Shown here one piece after another: positions 1 to 8,102 of a stretch of DNA of 64,000 bases. The stretch spans positions 366,984 to 430,983 of the forward strand of contig JAGOQB010000002.1 in the NCBI GenBank assembly GCA_017991675.1, read 5' to 3'. Under the pieces are notes generated by a model, which saw only the letters and a list, made by a program, of their open reading frames with translations, was not told the origin of the DNA and made no database searches. The position numbers were made by a program, and so were the translations under genes. The first letter of the stretch is position 1. Every line of letters begins with the position of its first letter. This DNA comes from Phenylobacterium sp. (GTDB lineage: Bacteria > Pseudomonadota > Alphaproteobacteria > Caulobacterales > Caulobacteraceae).

Positions 1-2
1 AC

Positions 3-1112
3 CTCGTCGGGCCGATGAGCGCCGATCTGGGACTGAGCGTCGCCGAACTCTCCCTCGGCCTGAGCCTGCACCTGGGGCTGCTGATCCTCTCGCTGCCGAT
101 GGCCGGCGCTGTCGCCGACCGGCTGGGGCCGCAGAAGACCGCCGCTGGTTCCGCCGTGCTCTACGGGGCGTGCCTCTGGTGGGTCTCGGCGGCCTCCGGG
201 TCGAGGGCGGAACTCTATGGCGCCCTCGCGCTCGCCGCGATCCTCGGCGCCGGCGCCTCCCCCATCACCTACGCCAGAGCGTTGGTCGCGCGCTTCGACG
301 CCTCACGCGGCGCTGCGCTCGGCATCGCGCTGGCCGGGGTCGGCGCCGCAAGCATGATACTCCCGTCGGTTGTACAGGCGATCACCCTTGCGGCCGGCTG
401 GCGCACGGCCCTGGCGGTGCTGGCCTTGCTGACCGCGCTCGCCGGCACGATCGCAGCTACGGCGATTGGCGATGGCGAGCTCAGGGGCTCGAGCAGCTCC
501 AAAGCGACGTCCGGCGCGACGTTGACCCAGGCTGCGCACACGACAGCCTTCTGGCAGATCGCCGCAGCGTTCGTCCTCCTCGGCCTCTCCCTTTCGGGCG
601 TGGTGGCCCATCTGAGCGAGGTCTGGTCGGGACTGGGCGTCACCTCCCTGAGCGTCCCGGGCTTTCAGATGGCGATCGGCGCGGCGACCATCATCGGGCG
701 GCTGGTGGGCGGCATGATGATGGACCGCTGGCCCGCGCACGGCGTCGGCGCCCTGTTTGGCCTGTTCGGCGCGGCAGGCCTGGCTCTGCTGATCTACGGG
801 GGCGACAACGTCGCGGTGCTGCTGCTCGCCGGCGCCGCCCTTGGCCTTTGCCTCGGCGCGGAGAGTGATGTCGCCTCGTATCTCGTCAGCCGCTACTTCG
901 GCCTGGCGAACTTCGCCCGCATCTACGCCGTTCAGGCCTCGGCCTTCATGGTCGGATTGGCGGCGGGCCCCAGCATCTTCACCCTCGGTCAGGCCCGTAC
1001 CAGCTACGAACTGCTGCTCGGTCTCTGCGCAGCAGGCGTCGCCGCCTCGGCCCTCGCGCTTGCGACACTGCGTCCGCCTCCGATGACCCTCGCCACGACC
1101 CGGGCGGCATAG
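3..1112 (+). CDS. MFS transporter, 5' truncated by window edge
   Basis: This is a major facilitator superfamily permease of the inner membrane. The frame is open to the left edge (Leu-Val-Gly-Pro precede the first Met at base 15), so the true start and probably the first membrane helix lie outside. The MFS motif A between helices 2 and 3 is seen as GAVADRLGPQK, about 30-40 residues after the first Met, followed by about ten alternating hydrophobic segments. About 370 residues are visible, against roughly 400-420 for the family. The 3' end overlaps the convergent tetR gene by 109 bases. The substrate is unknown; the neighbouring catabolic genes suggest an aromatic or organic acid, which is inference. 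Confidence 0.85.
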   Translation, partial: LVGPMSADLGLSVAELSLGLSLHLGLLILSLPMAGAVADRLGPQKTAAGSAVLYGACLWWVSAASGSRAELYGALALAAILGAGASPITYARALVARFDASRGAALGIALAGVGAASMILPSVVQAITLAAGWRTALAVLALLTALAGTIAATAIGDGELRGSSSSKATSGATLTQAAHTTAFWQIAAAFVLLGLSLSGVVAHLSEVWSGLGVTSLSVPGFQMAIGAATIIGRLVGGMMMDRWPAHGVGALFGLFGAAGLALLIYGGDNVAVLLLAGAALGLCLGAESDVASYLVSRYFGLANFARIYAVQASAFMVGLAAGPSIFTLGQARTSYELLLGLCAAGVAASALALATLRPPPMTLATTRAA

Positions 1113-1651
1113 TCCGCGTCGACTTCGCTCTCCCCGAAGAAGTGGTGGAACATCAGCGCGCCGGACACCAGCTCGATCACGAGCTCAACATCGGTGTCCG
1201 GCGGAAGCTGGCCGCGCTCGATCCCCCGGCGAAGAATGGAGCCCGCTGAGCTGCGCCGGCCCCTGACGATCTCCATGGCGGGCTCGCGTAGCGCCGCATC
1301 GATGGCCATCTCCGCGATCAGGAAACGCAGCACGCGACCGTAGCGCGGGTCACGAACGAGACCACCCATCGCTTTGGCGAGTTGGACGAGGTCTTCAACG
1401 ACGTCGCCGGTGTCGGGCTCTGGAGGGTATACCTCGACATAGACCACCTTCAGCGCCGCGATCACCGCCTCCTTGGCCGTGGACCAGCGCCGATAGAAGG
1501 CCGTGCGCGGGGCGCCCGCCCGATCTGCAATCTTCTCGATCGTAAGCCCGCTGAAGCCGCCCTCGATCAGGATATCGATCGCGCTTTCCAGCAAGCGACG
1601 CTCGAGCCCTTCGTCCTTAGGCCGTCCGCGGGGCCTGGGCGGTATCGTCAT
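1004..1651 (-). CDS. TetR/AcrR family transcriptional regulator
   Basis: A 215-residue one-component repressor. The N-terminal helix-turn-helix spans about residues 36-67 (LTIEKIADRAGAPRTAFYRR), and the rest is the helical ligand-binding domain typical of the family, which is usually 190-220 residues. The Ala/Ser-rich tail after residue 190 is encoded inside the 3' end of the convergent MFS gene. The gene diverges from the TonB receptor at 1810, and a 24-base imperfect palindrome lies between the two starts, so it probably represses the receptor and itself. The ligand cannot be read from sequence. Confidence 0.88.
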   Translation of the reverse strand: MTIPPRPRGRPKDEGLERRLLESAIDILIEGGFSGLTIEKIADRAGAPRTAFYRRWSTAKEAVIAALKVVYVEVYPPEPDTGDVVEDLVQLAKAMGGLVRDPRYGRVLRFLIAEMAIDAALREPAMEIVRGRRSSAGSILRRGIERGQLPPDTDVELVIELVSGALMFHHFFGESEVDADYAARVVARVIGGGRSVASARAEAATPAAQRPSSSS

Positions 1652-1708
1652 CGATTTCTCCCGACTGCCGCGCCACGGGCGCCTTCCCTGACGCGGGGGC
1701 CAAGCCTA

Positions 1709-1732
1709 GTGGCGCAAGTTCACTTTCGCCAC
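1709..1732. promoter_or_regulatory. Candidate TetR operator
   Basis: A 24-base palindrome with GTGGCG and CGCCAC ends; 20 of the 24 positions agree with the reverse complement. It lies 57 bases upstream of the tetR start and 77 bases upstream of the TonB receptor start. A TTGACA-like -35 for the receptor is seen at 1747-1752. The assignment to the neighbouring TetR is inferred from position. Confidence 0.5.
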
Positions 1733-1809
1733 ACCCACGTAGCGATTTGACATTCCGCTCCACAACTGTAGCGTAAAGATAACGAGACAAAAGTGGAGGA
1801 GGAACTTAG

Positions 1810-3921
1810 ATGACGAGCAAGGCATGGCTGGCCTCGTGCGCCGCGGGCGCTCTCAGCATGGCTGCTGGTACGGCGTGGGCTCAGGAGCCCGCCGCACTGG
1901 AAGAGGTCGTGGTGACGGCCCAGAAGCGCACCGAAGACGTGCAGGACGTCCCTGTGTCGGTCCTCGCCTTCGGGGCGGCGGCCCTCGAACGGCTCAACGC
2001 CCAGCAACTTGGCGATATCGAGCGCGCCGCGCCGAATGTCAGCTTTGGATCGGGCGCGGGCGGATCATTCAACGCGATCGGCGTGCGCGGGGTGATCGAT
2101 TCATCCCGGAACATCGGAGTGGACGCGAGGGTCAGCGTCTATGTCGACGGTGTCTATGTCGGCCGCTCGTACGCCACCGACCAGTCGCTGCTGGGCATTG
2201 AGCGGGTGGAAGTGCTGCGCGGGCCTCAGGGAACGCTCTACGGCAAGAACACCGTCGCCGGCGCCCTGAACATCACGACGCAGAAGCCGGGCGACACCCT
2301 GGCGGGTCAGGCCGAGGTCGAACTTGGCTCCTACGACTACCGGCGTCTGGCCGGGCGCTTCAACCTGCCGCTCGGGGACACGGCGGCGCTCTCGGTCAGC
2401 GTCGCGCGCGAAACCCGCGACGGATACATCCGCAACGTCACGCGCAACACCGACCTGAATGGAGTGGATCGCTGGGCCGGCAGGGTCCAGCTACGCCTGC
2501 GTCCGACCGACAGGCTGACCCTCGACTTCGCCGCGGACGCTCTCGACGAAGGCCAACCGTTCGTACTGTACGAGGGCCTGGGCGGGACGGCGGCGAGGCT
2601 GGCGCCGGGTCCCTTTACGATCGCGCACGACACAGACGAACGCGACAGCCGCAGCTATGCAGGCCTGTCGGCGAGCGCGGACTACCAGATCACCGACGAC
2701 CTGACCCTTACCTCGATCACCGCGTTCAGAAAATCGCGCTACGACTTCCTCCAGGAGGAGGACTACCTGCCCACCTTCGTCGCGCGTTCGAACTTCAACG
2801 AACGCAGCCGGCAGTTCACGCAGGAACTGCGTCTGGCGTCATCCGAGACCGAACGTTTTTCGTGGCTGGCCGGCGTCTTCTACATGGACGAGGAACTCGA
2901 GACCAATCGGCTGTCCGAGGGCGGGCCTGCGCTCCGAAACGGTTTCGTCAGGACCCCCGGCTCGATCCAGACCCGCTCGGCCGCAGCCTTCGCCCACGTG
3001 AACTACGACATCACTCCGCAACTGAAGGTCAACGGCGGTCTGCGCCTGACCTACGAGCGCAAGTCGCTCGACTTCAGCATCGTCGACACCATGGGCCTCT
3101 TCACCAACTTCGAGAACTTCCGGGACAAGCGCGAGGACACCGATCTGTCACCCAAGATCGGCGTCCAGTACTATCCGTCCGAGGAGGTCATGCTCTTCGC
3201 CAGCCTCTCGCGGGGCTTCAAAAGCGGCGGCTGGAACGCCGACACCATCACCACGCTGGAAGGCATCGCCTTCGACCCCGAAGAGGCGACCAGCTTCGAG
3301 GCGGGGCTGAAATCCACTCTCTTCGAACGCCGCCTCCGCCTGAACCTGACGGGCTTCGTCACCAAGTACGAAGACTATCAGGTCTTCCAGTTCATCACCC
3401 TTTCGAACGGCGGGACGCTGATCACCTTCACCAACGCCGGCGAGGTCACCACCCAGGGCCTGGAGGCGGAAATCGAGGCTGTTCCGGTCAGCGGCCTGAC
3501 GCTCTCGGCCTCAGGCGCCTATACCGAGGCCAAGTTCGACAGCTTCGCCGATGGCGGCGGCCTCGGCGTCAACTATGACGGCCATGACCTTCCGTACGCC
3601 CCGCGCACCAAGTTCTATCTCGGCGCCGACTATCGCCTGCCGGTCGGTCCGGGCGAGGCGAGCTTCCACGTCGACTACAGCTACACCGGCGACCAGTACG
3701 TTTCGTCCAGCAACTCGGCAGCCTCGCGTCTGCCAGGCTACGGCCTCGTGAACGCCCGCGTCAGCTACGCCTTCGACAATGGGTGGGAGATCTCCGCCTT
3801 CGGCCAGAACCTCGCCGACAAGCGCTATCTGCGCACCCACGACACCAGCTTCCTGGGCTCCGAACGGGGACGATACGGAATGCCGCGCACCTACGGCGTG
3901 CGGCTCAAAACCACCTTCTAG
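1810..3921 (+). CDS. TonB-dependent outer-membrane receptor
   Basis: A 703-residue active importer of the outer membrane. It has a Sec signal peptide with likely cleavage near residue 24 (AWA/QE), then a TonB-box-like segment EEVVVTAQKR at about 31-40 and a plug domain with the RGPQGTLYGKN motif. A long beta-barrel ends in a terminal Phe (LKTTF), as outer-membrane proteins do. The start is supported by a GGAGGAGG ribosome site 5-6 bases before the ATG. Ten bases separate its stop from the exported hydrolase at 3932, so the two are almost certainly co-transcribed: uptake plus periplasmic cleavage of one substrate. The substrate is unknown; the family name for this type (iron complex receptor) does not imply iron. 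Confidence 0.93.
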   Translation: MTSKAWLASCAAGALSMAAGTAWAQEPAALEEVVVTAQKRTEDVQDVPVSVLAFGAAALERLNAQQLGDIERAAPNVSFGSGAGGSFNAIGVRGVIDSSRNIGVDARVSVYVDGVYVGRSYATDQSLLGIERVEVLRGPQGTLYGKNTVAGALNITTQKPGDTLAGQAEVELGSYDYRRLAGRFNLPLGDTAALSVSVARETRDGYIRNVTRNTDLNGVDRWAGRVQLRLRPTDRLTLDFAADALDEGQPFVLYEGLGGTAARLAPGPFTIAHDTDERDSRSYAGLSASADYQITDDLTLTSITAFRKSRYDFLQEEDYLPTFVARSNFNERSRQFTQELRLASSETERFSWLAGVFYMDEELETNRLSEGGPALRNGFVRTPGSIQTRSAAAFAHVNYDITPQLKVNGGLRLTYERKSLDFSIVDTMGLFTNFENFRDKREDTDLSPKIGVQYYPSEEVMLFASLSRGFKSGGWNADTITTLEGIAFDPEEATSFEAGLKSTLFERRLRLNLTGFVTKYEDYQVFQFITLSNGGTLITFTNAGEVTTQGLEAEIEAVPVSGLTLSASGAYTEAKFDSFADGGGLGVNYDGHDLPYAPRTKFYLGADYRLPVGPGEASFHVDYSYTGDQYVSSSNSAASRLPGYGLVNARVSYAFDNGWEISAFGQNLADKRYLRTHDTSFLGSERGRYGMPRTYGVRLKTTF

Positions 3922-3931
3922 GAGCCGTAGG

Positions 3932-5731
3932 ATGATCACTCGACAACGACCGCTGGCGGCCGCCGCAGGAATGTGCGCCGCCATGCTTGGGGCCGTGACG
4001 CTTGGCGGGGCCGCACTTGCCGCCCAGGCCGCGCCCCCTCCCCCGCCAGCCGATGCTTCCTCGCTGCGACACATATTTGGGCTGCGCACAGCGTTGCGCG
4101 ACGGCGTAGAGCTGTCTTCCGACGTCTGGCTCCCCAAGAGCCCTGGGCCCCATCCAGTCATCCTCATTCGAACGCCCTACGTGAAGGCCCTGGGGAGTTT
4201 CAATGCGGACGCCGCCTTCTTCGCGCGGCATGGATACGCGGTGGTCGTCCAGGACGTCCGCGGTCGCGGAGACTCAGGTGGCGAGTTCGATTTCTTCTTC
4301 CAGGAAGGCAAGGATGGCTACGACACCGTCGAGGCGATCGCAGGCCAGCCCTGGTCGAATGGGCGCGTCTGCATGCTGGGCGTCTCCTACATGGCGACGG
4401 TGCAGTGGCTGGCGGCCCGCGAGCGGCCCCCGCACCTGACATGCATGGCGTCGGTTTCGCCCGCGGCTCGGTTCATGAACGAAATCCCCGCAGTCGGCGG
4501 CGCGTTCGGCGCCCAATGGGGGCTGACCTGGCTCAATGCGACGTCCGACCACGGACTTCAGGCCCGCAACACCGCCGACGTCGACTGGGCCCGGGTCCTG
4601 TCCCATCGCCCTCTGCGCACGGCGGACGAGGCTATGGGGCGCAAGATGCGCCTCTATCGGGAGTTTCTCGAGAACGACACGCTCAATGCGTACTGGCAGC
4701 GGCTCTATCTTCAGCCTGGCGACTACGCGCAGATCAAAGTTCCGATCCTGCAGATCACCGGACTGTTCGACGCCGACCAGTCCGGCGCGCTCTTGAACTG
4801 GACAAAGGTTGAGGCCAACGCTCCGCAACAGGCAGGCGAACGTTTCCTCGTCATCGGCCCCTGGACCCACGACCAGAGTCTTGCCGGCGGCGCCGACCCG
4901 GTCGGCGAGCTGACATTCCCGCAGGACACCGCCAGCGACAACCGCGCGCTGGCCCTGCGGTTCTTTGACCACTACCTCAAACAGGACGGCAAACCCTTCG
5001 AGCAGCCGCGCGTTCGGGTGTTCATGACGGGTGCGAACGAATGGCGCACCTTCGATCGCTACCCGCAGGCGGGGACGAAAGAGGCCAAGCTGTTCCTGGA
5101 CAGCCGGGGCGCGGCCAACACCCTGTCCGGAGACGGCGTACTGACGCGCGCCGCGGCCCGCCGGGCCGGCAAGGATCACTACGTTTTCAACCCCCGCGAT
5201 CCCATCGTACAGCCGACCGGCGCCAGCACCTCCGACATCGGCCAGGGCGCAGACCGACGTGTGATCCAGTCGCGCAAGGACGTCCTGGTCTATACTGGTC
5301 CGGTGCTCGACAAGCCGGTGGACGTGGTCGGCTCGGTGTGGCTGGACCTCTACGCCGCCTCGGACGCCCTCGACACCGACTTTACGGCGAGCCTGACCGA
5401 CGTCGGGCCCGATGGGCGCGCAGTCTCGCTGGGGCCGTTGCCGTTCGGCGTCCTGCGGGCGCGGTACCGCAATGGCCTTGAGAGCGCCGAACTGCTGACG
5501 CCTGGCAAACCCGAGTTGTTCAAGATCGAACTCGGCCACGTCGCACACAGGTTCAAGGCCGGCCACCGGATCAGGCTGGAGATATCCAGCAGCGCCTATC
5601 CGGTCATCAATCCGAACCAGAACACGGGGGCGAAAGTCGCCGACGACACCGAGTGGCGGATCGCAAGACAGACCGTACACCACGGGATCGCTCGCCCCTC
5701 GGCGCTGCGCCTCCCGGTCCTGGCGCCTTAG
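3932..5731 (+). CDS. CocE/NonD family exported hydrolase
   Basis: A 599-residue alpha/beta hydrolase of the X-Pro dipeptidyl-peptidase S15 / cocaine-esterase type, which cleaves amides or esters. The ATG at 3932 is preferred over in-frame upstream codons because it starts a hydrophobic signal peptide (about residues 1-33) and follows the TonB receptor stop by ten bases. The nucleophile is Ser152 in GVSYMA. A candidate acid is in the GLFDADQSG stretch and a candidate His in GPWTHDQSL. The C-terminal third looks like the family's beta jelly-roll domain. It is probably periplasmic and acts on what the TonB receptor imports. The true substrate (beta-lactam, ester or peptide) cannot be told. Confidence 0.87.
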   Translation: MITRQRPLAAAAGMCAAMLGAVTLGGAALAAQAAPPPPPADASSLRHIFGLRTALRDGVELSSDVWLPKSPGPHPVILIRTPYVKALGSFNADAAFFARHGYAVVVQDVRGRGDSGGEFDFFFQEGKDGYDTVEAIAGQPWSNGRVCMLGVSYMATVQWLAARERPPHLTCMASVSPAARFMNEIPAVGGAFGAQWGLTWLNATSDHGLQARNTADVDWARVLSHRPLRTADEAMGRKMRLYREFLENDTLNAYWQRLYLQPGDYAQIKVPILQITGLFDADQSGALLNWTKVEANAPQQAGERFLVIGPWTHDQSLAGGADPVGELTFPQDTASDNRALALRFFDHYLKQDGKPFEQPRVRVFMTGANEWRTFDRYPQAGTKEAKLFLDSRGAANTLSGDGVLTRAAARRAGKDHYVFNPRDPIVQPTGASTSDIGQGADRRVIQSRKDVLVYTGPVLDKPVDVVGSVWLDLYAASDALDTDFTASLTDVGPDGRAVSLGPLPFGVLRARYRNGLESAELLTPGKPELFKIELGHVAHRFKAGHRIRLEISSSAYPVINPNQNTGAKVADDTEWRIARQTVHHGIARPSALRLPVLAP

Positions 5732-5743
5732 TCCCACGGCCAA

Positions 5744-5777
5744 GCAAGTGAAGGCGCAGTCCCGCGCCTTCACTTGC
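5744..5777. terminator. Strong hairpin after the hydrolase gene
   Basis: Perfect 14-base arms (GCAAGTGAAGGCGC and its complement) with a 6-base loop, starting 13 bases after the stop codon at 5731. No T-run follows, so this is a hairpin-type terminator or mRNA-end stabiliser rather than a classical intrinsic terminator. Confidence 0.65.
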
Positions 5778-6093
5778 CAAGACCCGAGCGCCGCCGATCG
5801 CGGCCTCACCGGGAGGCCTTGAGCCCCCGCACTCGATGTGGGCCGCCATGCCCCACGTCGACCATGTGTCCGCCGCCCCCGGGGCGCGCCCGACGCAAAA
5901 GTTCAACATTCCCCGCTCAAGGCCCGCCCGGGGTCCTCCGGCCTCGCAGGAGCCCACAGGAGACCGGCTGAAAGGTCGCCTTGGACCGCGCGCCGTCGAA
6001 GCGATCAGCAAGCGTACCTGGCAAGCGTCGCAATGCCGACGCCCCTTTGGGCGAGCGATCCGCCGACCTCGACCGCTGCCGGTCTCATGGAAT
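5778..6093. other. Intergenic stretch without recognisable gene
   Basis: About 316 bases between the hydrolase hairpin and the Rieske promoter. Short open frames occur on both strands, but their composition is not protein-like and none has a ribosome site. I see no RNA gene or repeat here. Confidence 0.6.
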
Positions 6094-6155
6094 TTGACAC
6101 CTGCGCGAAGTGAATTTATATCATGCTATAAATTAGACTATATCGTCATATAAAT
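6094..6155 (+). promoter_or_regulatory. Promoter with tandem AT-rich operator repeats for the Rieske operon
   Basis: A sigma70-like promoter: TTGACA at 6094-6099, a 17-base spacer, then TATATC at 6117-6122. Overlapping and following it are two direct copies of TATATC-N4-TATAAAT, at 6117-6133 and 6139-6155, exactly 22 bases (about two helix turns) apart. The first copy is also a dyad, AATTTATA/TATAAATT, at 6113-6134. It is an AT-rich island in GC-rich DNA and ends 22 bases before the GTG start at 6178. The likeliest binder is the operon's own TetR (9516-10247); that is inference. Confidence 0.6.
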
Positions 6156-6177
6156 CGCACCAGAGGGAGATGCGTTC

Positions 6178-7200
6178 GTGCTGCTGAAGGATCACTGGTA
6201 TGTCGCCTGTCCGTCGTCACAGCTGTCGGCGACCTCACCCAAAGCCGTTCAGATCGGCGATATCGACCTTGTTCTCTTCCGGGACGCGGCGGGAGCAGCC
6301 CACGCTCTGCTGGACCGATGCTGCCATCGCGGCGTCAAGCTCTCGCTGGGCCGAATAACTGACGGCAACATCGCCTGCGGGTATCACGGCTGGCAGTACG
6401 ACGGCTCGGGAGCGCTTGTTCACGTCCCCTCCTTGATCGCCGGGGAGGAGTTGCCCTCGTGCGCAACACCGGCGTTCCCCATCGCCGAAAAGGACTTCTA
6501 CATCTGGGTCTGGATCGCCGGCGAGAGCGAGGCTCCGACCTATCAGCCGGCCCTGGTCGGCATTGATAACCGCTTTTGGATCCAGCAGACCGGGCGCTGG
6601 AACGCGAACATCATGGACGCCGTCGAAAACCAGCTCGACGTGGCTCACACCCCGTTCTCGCATCCAGGAATCTATCCGGGCCATAAGACGGACGACGGCG
6701 TCATGCCGCCGCTTCGCCAGTTCAGCGTCGAATGCCGCATGGTGGACGGCGGCGTCGAACTGCACCTGCCGCCGGCGCCTGAGGGCGCGGGCATCCGACC
6801 CTGGCGGGAAATGGTCTCCTGGGTCCGATTTGAGCTGCCCTATCGCAACTACGTCTATCTCGTCCGGGAAAAGACGCTCGCCATCTACAATTGGGTTCCC
6901 CTCGCCGATGGATCATGCCGGCTTGAGTTCATGGGCGCGCGATACGACCCGGAGGCGGAGGCGACCCTTACGGCGCCGATCGCGAAGTTCGACGACTCCG
7001 AGCTGAAGCTCCTGGCCCAGGATCGGGTCCTCCTGGAAAGCGCGAAGCCCTGGATCGACCTTGGTCGTCGCAGCTTCGAAAAGAGCGTGCCTCAGGACTT
7101 TCCGCAACTGCTTGCCCGACGCCTGCATCGAGCCGCGCTCGAAGGGAAAGCTGACGAGTTCCAGTTCGACAAGCCGCGCGTTTTCGAGGCCAGAGCATGA
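6178..7200 (+). CDS. Rieske [2Fe-2S] oxygenase, terminal oxygenase component
   Basis: A 340-residue oxygenase of the size and layout of vanillate/dicamba O-demethylase-type enzymes. The Rieske cluster ligands are Cys48-X-His50 and Cys67-X2-His70, spaced as in the family; the X in the first pair is Cys instead of the usual Pro. Mononuclear iron ligands are likely His157 and His162 in DVAHTPFSH. The start is GTG with an upstream GGGAGA. It is first in an operon with NHL-repeat, aldehyde dehydrogenase and tetR genes; its stop overlaps the next start by 4 bases (ATGA). No ferredoxin or reductase gene is nearby, so electrons must come from elsewhere. A demethylation or hydroxylation of an aromatic substrate is likely. 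Confidence 0.88.
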   Translation: MLLKDHWYVACPSSQLSATSPKAVQIGDIDLVLFRDAAGAAHALLDRCCHRGVKLSLGRITDGNIACGYHGWQYDGSGALVHVPSLIAGEELPSCATPAFPIAEKDFYIWVWIAGESEAPTYQPALVGIDNRFWIQQTGRWNANIMDAVENQLDVAHTPFSHPGIYPGHKTDDGVMPPLRQFSVECRMVDGGVELHLPPAPEGAGIRPWREMVSWVRFELPYRNYVYLVREKTLAIYNWVPLADGSCRLEFMGARYDPEAEATLTAPIAKFDDSELKLLAQDRVLLESAKPWIDLGRRSFEKSVPQDFPQLLARRLHRAALEGKADEFQFDKPRVFEARA

Positions 7201-8102
7201 GCGCTTCAACACGCCCCCGCGCGGGCCCGGGCCCCAACGTTCCGGCCACGCCCGGGCCCTTGGAAATGTCGGCCGTGGCGCTCGCACCTGACGGAGGCCT
7301 CCACTCGCTCGATCGCGCAGGTCGGCAGTGGCGCGAACGCGACGCCGACACCGCGCTCGCGGCCGACGTCATCCGCCGCTGGCATGCCCGCGGCCATGAG
7401 ATCGCAGCCTACGGCGCAGGTCTGTTCGTGATGCCCCATGGCCTGACGATCGACAGTATGGGCCACTTCTGGGTGACCGACGTCGGCCTGCACCAGGTGT
7501 TCAAGCTTGACGCCTCTGGAACGGTCCACCTCGCGGTCGGCACGCCTCGGAAAATGGGCAAGTCAGGCGCCGCGTTCGCCCTGCCGACCGCCGTGGCGAT
7601 CGCCGCCGATGGGTCGTTTTTCGTGGCCGATGGCTACGGCAACGCGCGGGTGGCCAGGTTCTCTGCGACGGGCGAGTTCGAACTCGAATGGGGCGGCCAC
7701 GGGGACGCCGATGGCCAGTTCAGACTGCCGCACGCCATCGACCTCGATGAGGATGGCCAAGTCTACGTCGCCGATCGCGAGAACAAGCGCCTTCAGATTT
7801 TCGAGCCCGACGGAACCCATGTGCAGACGATCTCGCACCCGGGGATCGGCAAGCCGTTCGGCCTTTGCGTCACGCCGGAGGCCATCTACGTCGCCGACTG
7901 CGGCTTCCCCGAGGACCAGCGCGCCGGCATTGCAATCGTCGACCGGCGAACCCAGGCGGTCCGCCGCGTAGCCTCATACGGCGCCGGCGATGGCCAGTTG
8001 CTGGCTCCCCACGATCTCGTCGTCGGCGCCGGCGGCGACATCTTTGTCGCAGATGCGGTTCTCGGGCTGCGCCGGTTCGACGCCCCTTCAGGAGTGCTCT
8101 AA
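7197..8102 (+). CDS. NHL-repeat beta-propeller protein, PAL/SMP-30-like
   Basis: A 301-residue protein with at least five NHL-type repeats, for example PHGLTIDSMGHFWVTD, TAVAIAADGSFFVAD and PHAIDLDEDGQVYVAD. This is the six-bladed propeller of peptidyl-hydroxyglycine alpha-amidating lyases and related lactonases. No signal peptide is seen, so it is probably cytoplasmic. It starts inside the Rieske gene's stop and ends one base before the aldehyde dehydrogenase start, so it belongs to the same transcript and probably the same pathway. A lyase that splits an unstable hemiacetal or hemiaminal made by the oxygenase, giving an aldehyde for the next enzyme, would fit. That role is my inference. Confidence 0.75.
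   Translation: MSASTRPRAGPGPNVPATPGPLEMSAVALAPDGGLHSLDRAGRQWRERDADTALAADVIRRWHARGHEIAAYGAGLFVMPHGLTIDSMGHFWVTDVGLHQVFKLDASGTVHLAVGTPRKMGKSGAAFALPTAVAIAADGSFFVADGYGNARVARFSATGEFELEWGGHGDADGQFRLPHAIDLDEDGQVYVADRENKRLQIFEPDGTHVQTISHPGIGKPFGLCVTPEAIYVADCGFPEDQRAGIAIVDRRTQAVRRVASYGAGDGQLLAPHDLVVGAGGDIFVADAVLGLRRFDAPSGVL

Noticed and set aside
4274-5809. A 511-residue minus-strand frame
   Set aside because: Shadow of the CocE hydrolase; no domain and no ribosome site.
5836-6153. Short ORFs in the gap before the Rieske operon
   Set aside because: Arg/Pro-rich translations without a start signal; they run into the promoter repeats.
6113-6155. CRISPR-like short repeat
   Set aside because: Only two copies, with a spacer of five bases; it fits an operator, not an array.
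7197-8102. Signal-bearing gluconolactonase
   Set aside because: No signal peptide; repeats fit NHL/PAL better than SMP-30.
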